Position numbers and translations under genes: made by a program
Source: an uncultured Clostridia bacterium
GTDB lineage: Bacteria; Bacillota; Clostridia; UBA1381
NCBI GenBank assembly: GCA_945948775.1
Contig: CAMFCK010000014.1
Coordinates: forward strand, 1 to 9,516
Reading direction: 5' to 3'
Length of the DNA stretch: 9,516 nucleotides
Shown: positions 1 to 6,245 of the stretch, in pieces
Layout: each line of letters begins with the position of its first letter
Numbering within the stretch: the first letter of the stretch is position 1
The notes under the pieces: generated by a model
Told to the model about the DNA's origin: nothing
Seen by the model: only the letters and a program-made list of their open reading frames with translations
Databases searched by the model: none

Positions 1-300
1 CTTTTCAGGGTTCTCTGCCATCAGCTTGCTGTAGCGGATTTCCTTGATGCCGCCTACCCAGCCTGTGTGGTAATAGCGAACCTTATTCTGCAGCTTGGAG
101 CCTGTCAGAACAGCCTTTTCAGCGTTGATTACGATAACATGATCTCCGCAGTCAACGTGCGGTGTGTATGTCGGAAGATGCTTGCCTCTTAAAATGCTTG
201 CTGCTGTTGCTGCAACTCTGCCGAGGGGCTTTCCTGCCGCATCAATGATATACCATTTTCTTTCAATTTCAGCCGGTTTTGCCATATAACTGCTATTCAT
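1..300 (-). CDS. rplM: Ribosomal protein L13, N-terminal part (cut by window edge)
   Basis: The leftward frame reads 100 codons from an ATG at 298-300 to the window edge. It encodes the N-terminal ~100 residues of large-subunit ribosomal protein L13, normally about 145 residues. Recognisable L13 stretches include [20 protein letters not shown] near the start, then [36 protein letters not shown] and YYHTGW. L13 binds 23S rRNA early in 50S assembly and usually heads an rplM-rpsI operon; rpsI would lie outside the window. A strong site (AAAGGAGG, 8 nt spacer) precedes the ATG. A second in-frame ATG five codons later (MAKPAE) is possible, but the ribosome binding site fits the first. Alanine codons are mostly GCA, as expected for a highly expressed gene. 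Identification is by recognition of the conserved sequence. Confidence 0.95.
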   Translation of the reverse strand, partial: MNSSYMAKPAEIERKWYIIDAAGKPLGRVAATAASILRGKHLPTYTPHVDCGDHVIVINAEKAVLTGSKLQNKVRYYHTGWVGGIKEIRYSKLMAENPEK

Positions 301-337
301 TGAAATTACCTCCTTTATATAAATCCCAATATATCCT

Positions 338-360
338 TTGGTGAACTGCTTTTCACCAGC
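338..360 (-). promoter_or_regulatory. Leader hairpin of rplM (candidate L13 leader)
   Basis: On the leftward strand GGTGAA and TTCACC (352-357 and 340-345) form a 6-bp stem with loop AAGCAG, just after the predicted transcription start near 361 and about 40 nt before the rplM start codon. Firmicutes rplM genes often carry an autoregulatory RNA, the L13 leader family, in this place, where the ribosomal protein would bind its own mRNA. The position and hairpin fit that family, but I could not check the conserved bases against a covariance model. Confidence 0.4.
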
Positions 361-367
361 AAAAAGT

Positions 368-396
368 ATTTTACTACTTTTTGCAAATCCTGTCAA
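368..396 (-). promoter_or_regulatory. Sigma-A promoter of rplM
   Basis: The leftward strand shows a perfect -35 TTGACA (391-396), a 17-nt spacer and a -10 TAAAAT (368-373), with transcription expected to begin near 361. A perfect 10-bp inverted repeat (359-368 and 375-384, GCAAAAAGTA / TACTTTTTGC) straddles the -10 element. It could be an operator or simply part of the A/T-rich promoter. Confidence 0.8.
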
Positions 397-407
397 CACT
401 TTTTTAT

Positions 408-456
408 AAAAAAATCAAAATAGCGAAAACAAGCTCTTAAAATTGCCCGTTTTCGC
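408..456 (-). terminator. Rho-independent terminator of the HAD phosphatase gene
   Basis: On the leftward strand GCGAAAACGGGC pairs with GCTTGTTTTCGC (423-456), giving a 12-bp stem with two G-U pairs and a 10-nt loop, followed by a T-rich tract TATTTTGATTTTTTT (408-422). It begins about 30 nt after the phosphatase stop and lies before the rplM promoter, so it separates the two transcripts. Confidence 0.75.
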
Positions 457-485
457 CTGTTTTCTCCTGTTATCTCATTTTCTAT

Positions 486-1136
486 TTATAAAATAATTTT
501 CAAAATATCCTCTGCTTCGGACGCAAGAGCGTCCGCACCGGCAGCTATAAGCTCCTGTTTTGTCCTGAATCCCCACAGTACGCCGACAGTATAAAAGCCG
601 CCGTTTTTGCCGGTTTCAATATCAACGCCGGTGTCGCCTATAAATACCGTATCCTCCGGCTTGATGTCCAGACTGCGGCAGATACAAAGCGCCGCGCGCG
701 GATCCGGCTTTACCGGAAAATCCGGTTTTTTGCCCCATACTGCGTCGAATACCGTGCCAAAAAGCTCCTTTACAACCGCTTCTGCCACATTATGCGGCTT
801 ATTTGACAGAACGGCAGTTTTTATGCCCGATTTTTTAAGCCTGTCCAAAAGCGTCAGTATGCCGTCATAAGGCTTGGTAAGATAAAGAACATCCGCTTCA
901 TATGCTGCGTCATATGCTGTGCCGACGCGCTCATATTCCTCCGGAGAATCGGAACCTGATTCTGCAAGCATACGGTGTATCAGAATATCTCTGCCGTTGC
1001 CGACAAGTGTTTTATATTTTTGCTCGTCGATGGGTGTGTGGCCGTATTTTTGCAGTGCAAGATTGCCATAATAGGCTATAGTGGGCAGCGTGTTGGAGAG
1101 CGTGCCGTCCAAATCGAAAATACACAGTTTCTTCAT
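486..1136 (-). CDS. HAD-superfamily phosphatase, phosphoglycolate phosphatase-like
   Basis: This 216-residue cytoplasmic protein has the full set of HAD hydrolase motifs. Motif I is DLDGT (nucleophile D8, acid/base D10), motif II is the serine in VLSNKP (S111), motif III is the lysine in PVKPDP (K143) and motif IV is GDTGVDIETG (D168, D172). The helical cap lies between motifs I and II (about residues 15-85), as in subfamily IA. Length and motifs match the Gph/PpaX-like group, which dephosphorylates small phosphorylated metabolites such as 2-phosphoglycolate or pyrophosphate, with Mg2+ held by the aspartates. Sequence alone does not fix the substrate. AAAGGA precedes the ATG. The gene starts 24 nt after the pcrA 3' ORF and is probably co-transcribed with it. 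A good terminator follows. Confidence 0.9.
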   Translation of the reverse strand: MKKLCIFDLDGTLSNTLPTIAYYGNLALQKYGHTPIDEQKYKTLVGNGRDILIHRMLAESGSDSPEEYERVGTAYDAAYEADVLYLTKPYDGILTLLDRLKKSGIKTAVLSNKPHNVAEAVVKELFGTVFDAVWGKKPDFPVKPDPRAALCICRSLDIKPEDTVFIGDTGVDIETGKNGGFYTVGVLWGFRTKQELIAAGADALASEAEDILKIIL

Positions 1137-1160
1137 AATAATAATCCTTTCTTTTAGGCT

Positions 1161-1712
1161 TTAAAGCTTTTTAAGCTTTGCATAAGCCGCCATAAGCCGC
1201 TTTACGCCGACCTGCTCGAAGCGAATTTCAAGCAGAGCGTCACGTTCGAAGGGAACTATTGATAGAATTATACCCTCGCCGAATTTGGGATGCATAACGC
1301 GGTCGCCTGATGTAAAGCATTGATTTGAAATTTTGGCGTGAGCCGCCGGCTGCGGCTTTTTATAAACCTCGGCTGAAGCTGAATTAGAGCGCCTGTATAA
1401 CTTATCTGCGGTGTTGGGGATATGCGGCGCTTTTGACATAACGCCGACCTCCTTAATAAATTCAGCCGGAATTTCCTTATAGAACCGCGAGGGCATACCT
1501 GGTGTAGTGCGTCCGAAAACGGTTCTTGAGCGGGTCTGGGTTATATATAATATCTGTTTTGCGCGTGTGATAGCGACATAGCAGAGCCGGCGTTCTTCTT
1601 CTATGTCCTCCGGCTGATTCATAGAGCGTGCCGACGGGAAAAGTCCCTCCTCCAATCCGGTCAGGAACACGATTGGAAATTCCAGACCTTTTGCGCTGTG
1701 GACGGTCATCAT
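1161..1712 (-). CDS. pcrA: PcrA/UvrD helicase, C-terminal fragment (motifs V-VI and Tudor-like tail)
   Basis: This 183-residue frame begins with MMTVHSAKGLEF, which is helicase motif V, and continues through motif VI (YVAITRAK, residues 45-52), the rest of domain 2A. It ends in the PcrA C-terminal Tudor-like domain (GDRVMHPKFGEG, about 136-183), known in relatives to contact RNA polymerase. It cannot act as a helicase alone because the Walker A and B motifs are in the upstream ORF. Its ATG overlaps the TGA of that ORF (ATGA at 1709-1712). A weak AGGA lies 6 nt before the ATG, so termination-reinitiation is possible. The simplest reading is one pcrA gene broken by a one-base loss (TTAATG expected, TTATG seen), either real or a sequence error. 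Confidence 0.9.
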   Translation of the reverse strand: MMTVHSAKGLEFPIVFLTGLEEGLFPSARSMNQPEDIEEERRLCYVAITRAKQILYITQTRSRTVFGRTTPGMPSRFYKEIPAEFIKEVGVMSKAPHIPNTADKLYRRSNSASAEVYKKPQPAAHAKISNQCFTSGDRVMHPKFGEGIILSIVPFERDALLEIRFEQVGVKRLMAAYAKLKKL

Positions 1713-3355
1713 AAGGCGTCCTGATCCTCGTCATAGGCGTCGATTTCCGAAACAAGCGACACGCTTTCGAGAAATTCGCCAAGCGACGGATTTTCCGCGC
1801 TTTTTTCATATTCTGTGACGGCGGAGAGAAATTCATTCAGGTTTTCGATGCGAGTTCTTGCCTCAACGCTGTTTTCCAGCTCAAGCATTACCAGATATCC
1901 GCTGTCATTGAGCACTCGTGTAACAAAATCGGCAAGCGAGCTGCCGCCCGCAGCTTTTTTCAAGGTATTAATAAGCCCGGCAAACTCGATCATTTTAGAA
2001 GCTGTGCGAGAAAGCTCCGGGTATTCGTTTGCAAATTGTATAATTTCAAATAAATCGGTGTTTTTCTCGGCGGCGATAGCCTCTGCCTTTTCAATAGAAG
2101 CGGCGCCGATACCGCGTTTGGGTTCATTTATCACGCGCTTAAGGCTTACGGCGTCCGCACAGTTGTGAATAAGCCGCAGATAAGCGATGATGTCCTTGAT
2201 TTCCTTGCGGTCATAGAATCGAAGTCCGGCAAGTACACGGTAAGGGACTGCATATTGCAGCAGCATTTCTTCGATGACGCGCGACTGCGCGTTTGTGCGG
2301 TATAAACTGGCAAAATCAGAGAATTTTGTGCGTTTTTTCACGCGCGAGGAGATTTCCCCTGCGATAAACCGCGCCTCGTCATGCTCATTGCCGCCGGTGT
2401 AGCAAAGGAGCTTTTCGCCGCCCTCCTGAGCAGTCCAGAGCTGCTTGCCCTTGCGCCCGCGGTTATGAGCGATAACAGCGTTTGCGGCATTCAGAATGTT
2501 GGAGGTAGAGCGATAGTTCTGCTCCAGCTTGATAACGCGTGCGTCAGGCCACTCCTTTTCAAAATTAAGAATATTCTGGATATTTGCGCCGCGGAATTTG
2601 TATATGCTCTGGTCATCGTCGCCGACAACGCAGATATTGCCGTCCTCACCGGCGAGCAGGCTTATAAGCATATACTGAGCGTTGCTGGTATCCTGATACT
2701 CGTCCACCATTATATAATGAAATCTTTCGCGGTAATTTTCCAGAATATCCGGATTTTCCGAAAGCACGCGCACGGTTGAAAACACAATATCATCAAAATC
2801 AAGCGCGTTATTCTGCTTAAGCTTTTTCTGGTACAGAGCATAAACCTCGGCGATAACGCGCTTGCGATAATCGGCTTGGTTTATGGATGCGAAAGCCGCC
2901 GGATCCATCAAATTATCCTTGGCGCTGCTGATAACGGACAGAAGCATTCTTGAGGGGTACACCTTTTCATCAAGGTTCAGCTCCTTCATGCAGTCCTTTA
3001 TCACAGTTTTCGAATCAGCGGTATCGTAGATGACAAAGCCGGGATCGAAGCCGATTCTGTCGATACAGCCGCGCAGCATGCGAACGCAGGTGGAGTGGAA
3101 GGTCGCAATCCACATATCATGAGCGGTATTGCCGATTTTTGCCTCGATACGGTCGCGCATTTCGCGTGCCGCCTTGTTTGTAAAGGTAATGGCGAGAATG
3201 TTATAAGGTCTGACGTTTTTGGTTTCAAGTATGTAAGCCAGCCGGTTTACCAGGACGGTTGTTTTGCCGCTGCCTGCGCCTGCAAGGATCAGAAGCTGTC
3301 CGTCGGTCTGTAAAACGGCCTCGCGTTGTTTTTCGTTTAAGCCTGATAAATCCAT
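1709..3355 (-). CDS. pcrA: PcrA/UvrD helicase, N-terminal fragment (motifs Q-IV)
   Basis: This frame encodes 548 residues of a superfamily 1A 3'-5' DNA helicase used in repair, rolling-circle replication and clearing of RNA polymerase. Motifs in order are the Q motif LNEKQREAV (6-14), Walker A AGAGSGKT (25-32), Ia ITFTNKAA (56-63), TFHS (85-88), Walker B VDEYQD (217-222), motif III VVGDDDQSIYKFRG (243-256) and motif IV LEQNYRS (277-283). Domain 2B follows to about residue 540. The frame stops at TGA immediately before motif V, which continues in the next ORF. Added together the parts give 731 residues, normal for PcrA. The ATG at 3353-3355 is chosen because GGAGG lies 7 nt upstream and homology begins at MDLSGLN; the open frame extends 44 codons further but that stretch is promoter DNA. 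Confidence 0.93.
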   Translation of the reverse strand: MDLSGLNEKQREAVLQTDGQLLILAGAGSGKTTVLVNRLAYILETKNVRPYNILAITFTNKAAREMRDRIEAKIGNTAHDMWIATFHSTCVRMLRGCIDRIGFDPGFVIYDTADSKTVIKDCMKELNLDEKVYPSRMLLSVISSAKDNLMDPAAFASINQADYRKRVIAEVYALYQKKLKQNNALDFDDIVFSTVRVLSENPDILENYRERFHYIMVDEYQDTSNAQYMLISLLAGEDGNICVVGDDDQSIYKFRGANIQNILNFEKEWPDARVIKLEQNYRSTSNILNAANAVIAHNRGRKGKQLWTAQEGGEKLLCYTGGNEHDEARFIAGEISSRVKKRTKFSDFASLYRTNAQSRVIEEMLLQYAVPYRVLAGLRFYDRKEIKDIIAYLRLIHNCADAVSLKRVINEPKRGIGAASIEKAEAIAAEKNTDLFEIIQFANEYPELSRTASKMIEFAGLINTLKKAAGGSSLADFVTRVLNDSGYLVMLELENSVEARTRIENLNEFLSAVTEYEKSAENPSLGEFLESVSLVSEIDAYDEDQDAL

Positions 3356-3394
3356 GTTATCCTCCGTTAAAAAAATATCTTTATATATAATAAT

Positions 3395-3423
3395 ATAATA
3401 GCACAAAAACCGCGCCGTGTCCA
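3395..3423 (-). promoter_or_regulatory. Sigma-A-like promoter of pcrA
   Basis: The leftward strand carries TGGACA (3418-3423, five of six consensus bases), a 17-nt spacer and TATTAT (3395-3400). The predicted start near 3388 gives a leader of about 33 nt with GGAGG before the pcrA ATG. It is divergent from spoIVB. Confidence 0.6.
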
Positions 3424-3461
3424 CCGAAAAAATGATTTGTAAAAAATGAGAATTAATTTCT

Positions 3462-3491
3462 GTAATTTCAGCAAAAGAGACGGGCAATAAT
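3462..3491 (+). promoter_or_regulatory. Possible forespore (sigma-F/G type) promoter of spoIVB
   Basis: GGCAATAAT at 3483-3491 fits the sigma-F -10 pattern GGNNANANT. GTAAT at 3462-3466, about 16 nt upstream, is a weak match to a sigma-F/G -35. In Bacillus, spoIVB is transcribed in the forespore by sigma-F and sigma-G, so such a site is expected here. The -35 match is poor and the call is tentative. Confidence 0.3.
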
Positions 3492-3531
3492 ATTCATTGT
3501 CAAAAATAAAAAACCGAAGGGAAGAACAAAG

Positions 3532-4728
3532 TTGAATAAGTGGATATTTAAACCGGCGGCGGTGCTGCTGCCGATAATATTGGTCGTATCGGTATATTGT
3601 TCTGTTCCGGGCGAAATTATACTGCCTGAAAATGCGCGTTATTCGGCATATCCGAACGGCTTTGTGCGGTTAAATACGGGGACGGAAACGGGCATAGACA
3701 CAGCGGCGGTGGGCGAGCAGACGATATGGGCGGAGCTGTTCGGCGCGGTGCCGATAAAAGCGGTGCAGGTGTCGGTCGTGCCGGAGCGCTATGTCACGGT
3801 ATCGGGCGAAACGATAGGTGTGCGGCTGTATTCAGACGGGATAATGGTGGTAGAGGTGGAAAAAAGCGGCGCGGCGCGGACATCGGGGGTGAAAAAAGGA
3901 GATCTGATAACGAAAATCAACGGTAAAGAGGTGCAGAGCGTGGAGGAGCTTTCATCATATATTGGCGAAAATCAAACAAACACGCTGACGCTGCTGCGTG
4001 ATGCCAAGGAGCATACGGTGGAGCTTTGCGGCAGGCAGGAGGGCAAAAAATACACAGCCGGCATGTGGATACGCGATTCAGCGGCGGGCATAGGCACAAT
4101 GAGCTTCTGCGATCAGGAAACGAAGGCGTTCGGAGCGCTCGGCCATGCGATATGCGATGCCGACACAGGGGAAATAGTGCCGATAAAAAGCGGCAGCGTG
4201 TCAGACTGCCGCATAAGCGCGGTCAAAGCCGGTAAAAGCGGCGAGCCGGGCGAGCTGGTGGGCAGTATTGCAAGCGGTGTAACGGGGAGTATACTCGGCA
4301 ATACCGAGCTGGGGCTTTACGGCATAATGAATGATAATATCGAAGGGATAACGGCGCCTGTTGCGACAAGATTTCAGGTCAAGGAGGGAGCGGCGGAGCT
4401 TTTGTGCGATGTAGACGGAAACGGAGTGAAAAGCTATAGCATAGAGATAGAGCAGGTATCAAAAAGCAGGACGCAGGGGAATAAAAGCATGGTTATCCGC
4501 GTAACCGATGCAAAGCTTCTTGAGCAGACGGGTGGAATCGTGCAGGGAATGAGCGGCGCGCCGATAATGCAGAACGGCAGACTGGTGGGCGCGGTAACGC
4601 ACGTATTTATCAATGATCCCGAACGCGGCTATGCAGTTTTTGCACAGAGCATGGTGGAAATAGCTGATAAGATTACAAAAATCGACAAAAGATTACACAG
4701 TTTGCGGATTTGTTACAAAATATTATAG
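3532..4728 (+). CDS. spoIVB: SpoIVB serine peptidase (PDZ plus S55 domain)
   Basis: This 398-residue protein has an N-terminal membrane or signal segment (about 7-25), a PDZ domain (about 92-165, with GVKKGDLITKINGKEV) and an S55 peptidase domain (about 175-385). The putative catalytic residues are H205 in GALGHAICD, S341 in GMSGAP and D326, 15 residues before the serine. In sporulating Bacillus, SpoIVB is secreted from the forespore into the intermembrane space and cleaves SpoIVFA, releasing the protease that activates pro-sigma-K. The start is TTG at 3532-3534; no in-frame ATG exists before residue 105, and the hydrophobic segment begins a few codons after the TTG. The upstream AAGGG is modest. 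Alanine codons are strongly GCG. spo0A follows, as is typical in Firmicutes. No obvious terminator lies between the two, only an all-A/T inverted repeat near 4730-4750. Confidence 0.95.
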   Translation: MNKWIFKPAAVLLPIILVVSVYCSVPGEIILPENARYSAYPNGFVRLNTGTETGIDTAAVGEQTIWAELFGAVPIKAVQVSVVPERYVTVSGETIGVRLYSDGIMVVEVEKSGAARTSGVKKGDLITKINGKEVQSVEELSSYIGENQTNTLTLLRDAKEHTVELCGRQEGKKYTAGMWIRDSAAGIGTMSFCDQETKAFGALGHAICDADTGEIVPIKSGSVSDCRISAVKAGKSGEPGELVGSIASGVTGSILGNTELGLYGIMNDNIEGITAPVATRFQVKEGAAELLCDVDGNGVKSYSIEIEQVSKSRTQGNKSMVIRVTDAKLLEQTGGIVQGMSGAPIMQNGRLVGAVTHVFINDPERGYAVFAQSMVEIADKITKIDKRLHSLRICYKIL

Positions 4729-4770
4729 TTAAAATATAAAAAATATTTTATAAAACCTATTGTATCTTTG

Positions 4771-4830
4771 TTTGACATAGTGTTAGTCTAAATATGTCGC
4801 TAAGGTTGAAATAACTTTTTCTTAAGGAGG
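4771..4830 (+). promoter_or_regulatory. spo0A upstream region with -35-like and 0A-box-like elements and ribosome binding site
   Basis: TTGACA lies at 4772-4777, but no good -10 is found at 16-18 nt. TTTGACA (4771-4777) is one base from the inverse of the Spo0A box TGTCGAA, and TGTCGCT (4795-4801) matches it at five of seven, so autoregulation is conceivable. I could not find a convincing sigma-H promoter. The ribosome binding site AAGGAGG (4824-4830) with a 9-nt spacer is strong and fixes the spo0A start. Confidence 0.3.
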
Positions 4831-4839
4831 TAACTGTTA

Positions 4840-5622
4840 ATGAACGTAAAAATGTCCGTATTGATCGCGGATGACAATCGTGAGCTTTGCGACGAACTGT
4901 CAGATTATATCAGGACCTGTCCTGATATGTGCGTGGCGGGAGTGGCAAATGACGGTGAGGAGGCGTATGGGCTTATTTGCTCATCGCGTCCTGATGTAGT
5001 GATCCTCGATGTAATAATGCCAAAGCGTGACGGCATCAGCCTGATGAAGAGGCTTGCCGACACAAAGATGGCAAAACGGCCTGTGATAATCGCCCATTCA
5101 GTTACCGGTAATGAAAAGGTAATGGAAGCTTGCTACAAAGCAGGAGCTACGTATTATCTGCTTAAACCGCAGTCGAATGAGGCGATCGCCGAGACTATAC
5201 GCACGATTGTCCCATCCGACACAAACAGATCAGTCATTACCGCCGCGCCTGCAGCTGCGCCTGCACAAAAAGAGGTTGACCTGGAAACGCTTGTGACCGA
5301 ATTTATGCATGAGCTTGGGCTTCCTGCACATATTAAAGGCTATCAGTATATACGTACGGCGATAATGATGGTTGTAGACAACATGGAAATGCTGAATTAT
5401 ATCACAAAACAGCTCTACCCCGATATCGCAAAGAAATACGGTTCTACTGCTTCGAGGGTGGAACGCGCGATAAGACATTCAATCGAGGTTGCGTGGACTC
5501 GGGGCAGACCTGAAACCATGAATGAGATTTTCGGCTATACCATTGATACCGGAAAAGGCAAGCCTACAAATTCTGAATTCATTGCAATGGTGGCGGACAG
5601 AATACGGCTGCAAATAAAATAA
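4840..5622 (+). CDS. spo0A: Spo0A, master response regulator of sporulation
   Basis: This 260-residue protein has a receiver domain (about 5-125) and a Spo0A-type DNA-binding domain (about 145-260). Receiver residues are the acidic pair D11-D12, phosphoacceptor D57 in LDVIMP, S87 in the switch position and K109 in LLKP. An Ala/Pro-rich linker (about 134-143) joins the domains. The effector part has the family hallmarks [14 protein letters not shown], then the helix-turn-helix with [15 protein letters not shown], where the SRVER motif sits in the DNA-recognition helix. When phosphorylated, Spo0A dimerises and binds TGTCGAA-type boxes to switch cells towards sporulation. All key residues are present, so the protein should be functional. 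It lies 111 nt after spoIVB. No terminator with a T tract follows on this strand. Confidence 0.97.
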   Translation: MNVKMSVLIADDNRELCDELSDYIRTCPDMCVAGVANDGEEAYGLICSSRPDVVILDVIMPKRDGISLMKRLADTKMAKRPVIIAHSVTGNEKVMEACYKAGATYYLLKPQSNEAIAETIRTIVPSDTNRSVITAAPAAAPAQKEVDLETLVTEFMHELGLPAHIKGYQYIRTAIMMVVDNMEMLNYITKQLYPDIAKKYGSTASRVERAIRHSIEVAWTRGRPETMNEIFGYTIDTGKGKPTNSEFIAMVADRIRLQIK

Positions 5623-5655
5623 ATCGTTAATCCCCGAAAACCCCTGGCTTATGCG

Positions 5656-5681
5656 GAAAAAACGGCGCAAAAAAGCGCCGT
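5656..5681 (-). terminator. Leftward rho-independent terminator between spo0A and the next promoter
   Basis: ACGGCGC / GCGCCGT (5662-5668 and 5675-5681) form a perfect 7-bp GC-rich stem around a 6-nt loop. On the leftward strand the stem is followed by six T (5656-5661); on the rightward strand there is no T tract. It therefore reads as a terminator for leftward transcription, although no leftward gene is visible to its right until 9174. It may shield spo0A from antisense transcripts. The bare hairpin could also protect the 3' end of the spo0A mRNA. Confidence 0.55.
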
Positions 5682-5924
5682 CCGGCAGTTTCAAAAGATA
5701 TAAATAAATGTGACAAACTGCCCAAAAACCACTAAATCGAAAAGATTTGCAACAATATCAATCACAACAAGCGACACCTCACCGGTAAAACGGGGCTTTC
5801 CGCAAATCGACAGGAAAAAAATCGAAAAAGAAAGGTTTTCGGGGAACGATATGTACAATTTGCCTAATACGGCAGAACTTGTTTATAAAAACTGCCAAAA
5901 TGAGCAAAAAAGCATAAAAAACGA
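5682..5924 (+). other. Intergenic stretch without a convincing gene
   Basis: Between the hairpin after spo0A and the next promoter I see no credible coding region. The open frame at 5710-5928 has no ribosome binding site, a biased Lys/Ser/Thr composition and runs into the -35 box. One inverted repeat is present, GGCAGTTT (5684-5691) with AAACTGCC (5715-5722), separated by 23 nt. Nothing else stands out. Confidence 0.5.
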
Positions 5925-5953
5925 TTGACAAGCAGCAAAAAATCCACTATAAT
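5925..5953 (+). promoter_or_regulatory. Perfect-consensus sigma-A promoter
   Basis: TTGACA (5925-5930), a 17-nt spacer and TATAAT (5948-5953) match the vegetative consensus at all twelve positions. Transcription should begin near 5960, about 285 nt before the first start codon at 6246. Such a strong promoter suggests high constitutive synthesis, or synthesis controlled after initiation in the long leader. Confidence 0.9.
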
Positions 5954-5959
5954 TACTAT

Positions 5960-6200
5960 GGTAGGTGTAAATGGCGGATGGCCTTTGTGCCCTACATGTG
6001 TGTATGTGGATTCAATTAACAGGATAGCAAAATGTGCAAGTGTATACTTTTTTTTGGGCAATAATGCCGTGCTTGTTCATTATTTGCCATGGGTCTATTC
6101 GGAGGCCTTGGTTCAAGTAGAAAATTCTGTTATTGTTTTTAAGACATTCAGGTCTTAAAATATATGTGCACCTGCGTAGCGTATGCGCAGGTGGGTTTTA
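5960..6200 (+). ncRNA. Structured leader or small RNA of unknown class
   Basis: This non-coding stretch starts at a perfect promoter and ends in a terminator-like hairpin. Pairings found by eye nest into a rod. A closing stem pairs 5961-5973 with 6163-6175 (12 of 13 positions, some G-U). A second stem pairs 5980-5986 with 6101-6107. A third pairs 6027-6040 with 6072-6087 and has a small bulge and one mismatch. An inner GGCA/TGCC hairpin sits at 6057-6068. A local hairpin TTTTAAGAC / GTCTTAAAA (6137-6160) lies on the 3' arm. The closing stem uses the same bases (6169-6175) as the terminator-like hairpin, so the two folds exclude each other. It could be an attenuating leader, a riboswitch, or a free-standing RNA such as a 6S-like rod. 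No known class was recognised (not T-box, c-di-GMP, SRP, tmRNA or RNase P). The frame at 5958-6158 starts at the transcription start without a ribosome binding site and is unlikely to be a gene. Confidence 0.5.
6169..6199 (+). terminator. Terminator-like hairpin upstream of the dockerin-like gene
   Basis: CACCTGCG (6169-6176) pairs with CGCAGGTG (6186-6193) around a 9-nt loop and is followed by GGTTTT. The U tract is short (four), so termination may be partial. It lies 47 nt before the start codon at 6246, in the right place for attenuation or for ending a separate small RNA. Confidence 0.5.
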
Positions 6201-6245
6201 ACATTTTCTATGAATTTGAAAATTAAATGAAAGGGGTAGAAGAAC

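Noticed and set aside
2381..2779. Open frame of 132 codons opposite pcrA
   Set aside because: It lies fully antisense to conserved helicase motifs, has no ribosome binding site, and is a shadow of the pcrA frame.
3356..3487. Longer N-terminus of PcrA (44 extra codons)
   Set aside because: GGAGG and family homology place the start at 3355; the extra stretch contains the promoter.
4730..4751. Terminator between spoIVB and spo0A (TAAAATAT / ATATTTTA)
   Set aside because: The stem is entirely A/T and has no following T tract, so it is unlikely to stop transcription.
5710..5928. Open frame of 72 codons after spo0A
   Set aside because: No ribosome binding site, low-complexity Lys/Ser/Thr composition, and it overlaps the -35 box of the promoter at 5925.
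5958..6158. Possible small protein MVGVNGGWPLCPTC... in the leader
   Set aside because: Its ATG is at or before the predicted transcription start, there is no ribosome binding site, and RNA stems explain the region better.
5960..6245. Known riboswitch, T-box, 6S, SRP RNA or tmRNA
   Set aside because: I looked for the T-box GGTGG-type core, c-di-GMP riboswitch core, SRP loop, tmRNA ends and RNase P core and found none. 6S could be neither confirmed nor excluded by eye, so no class was assigned.
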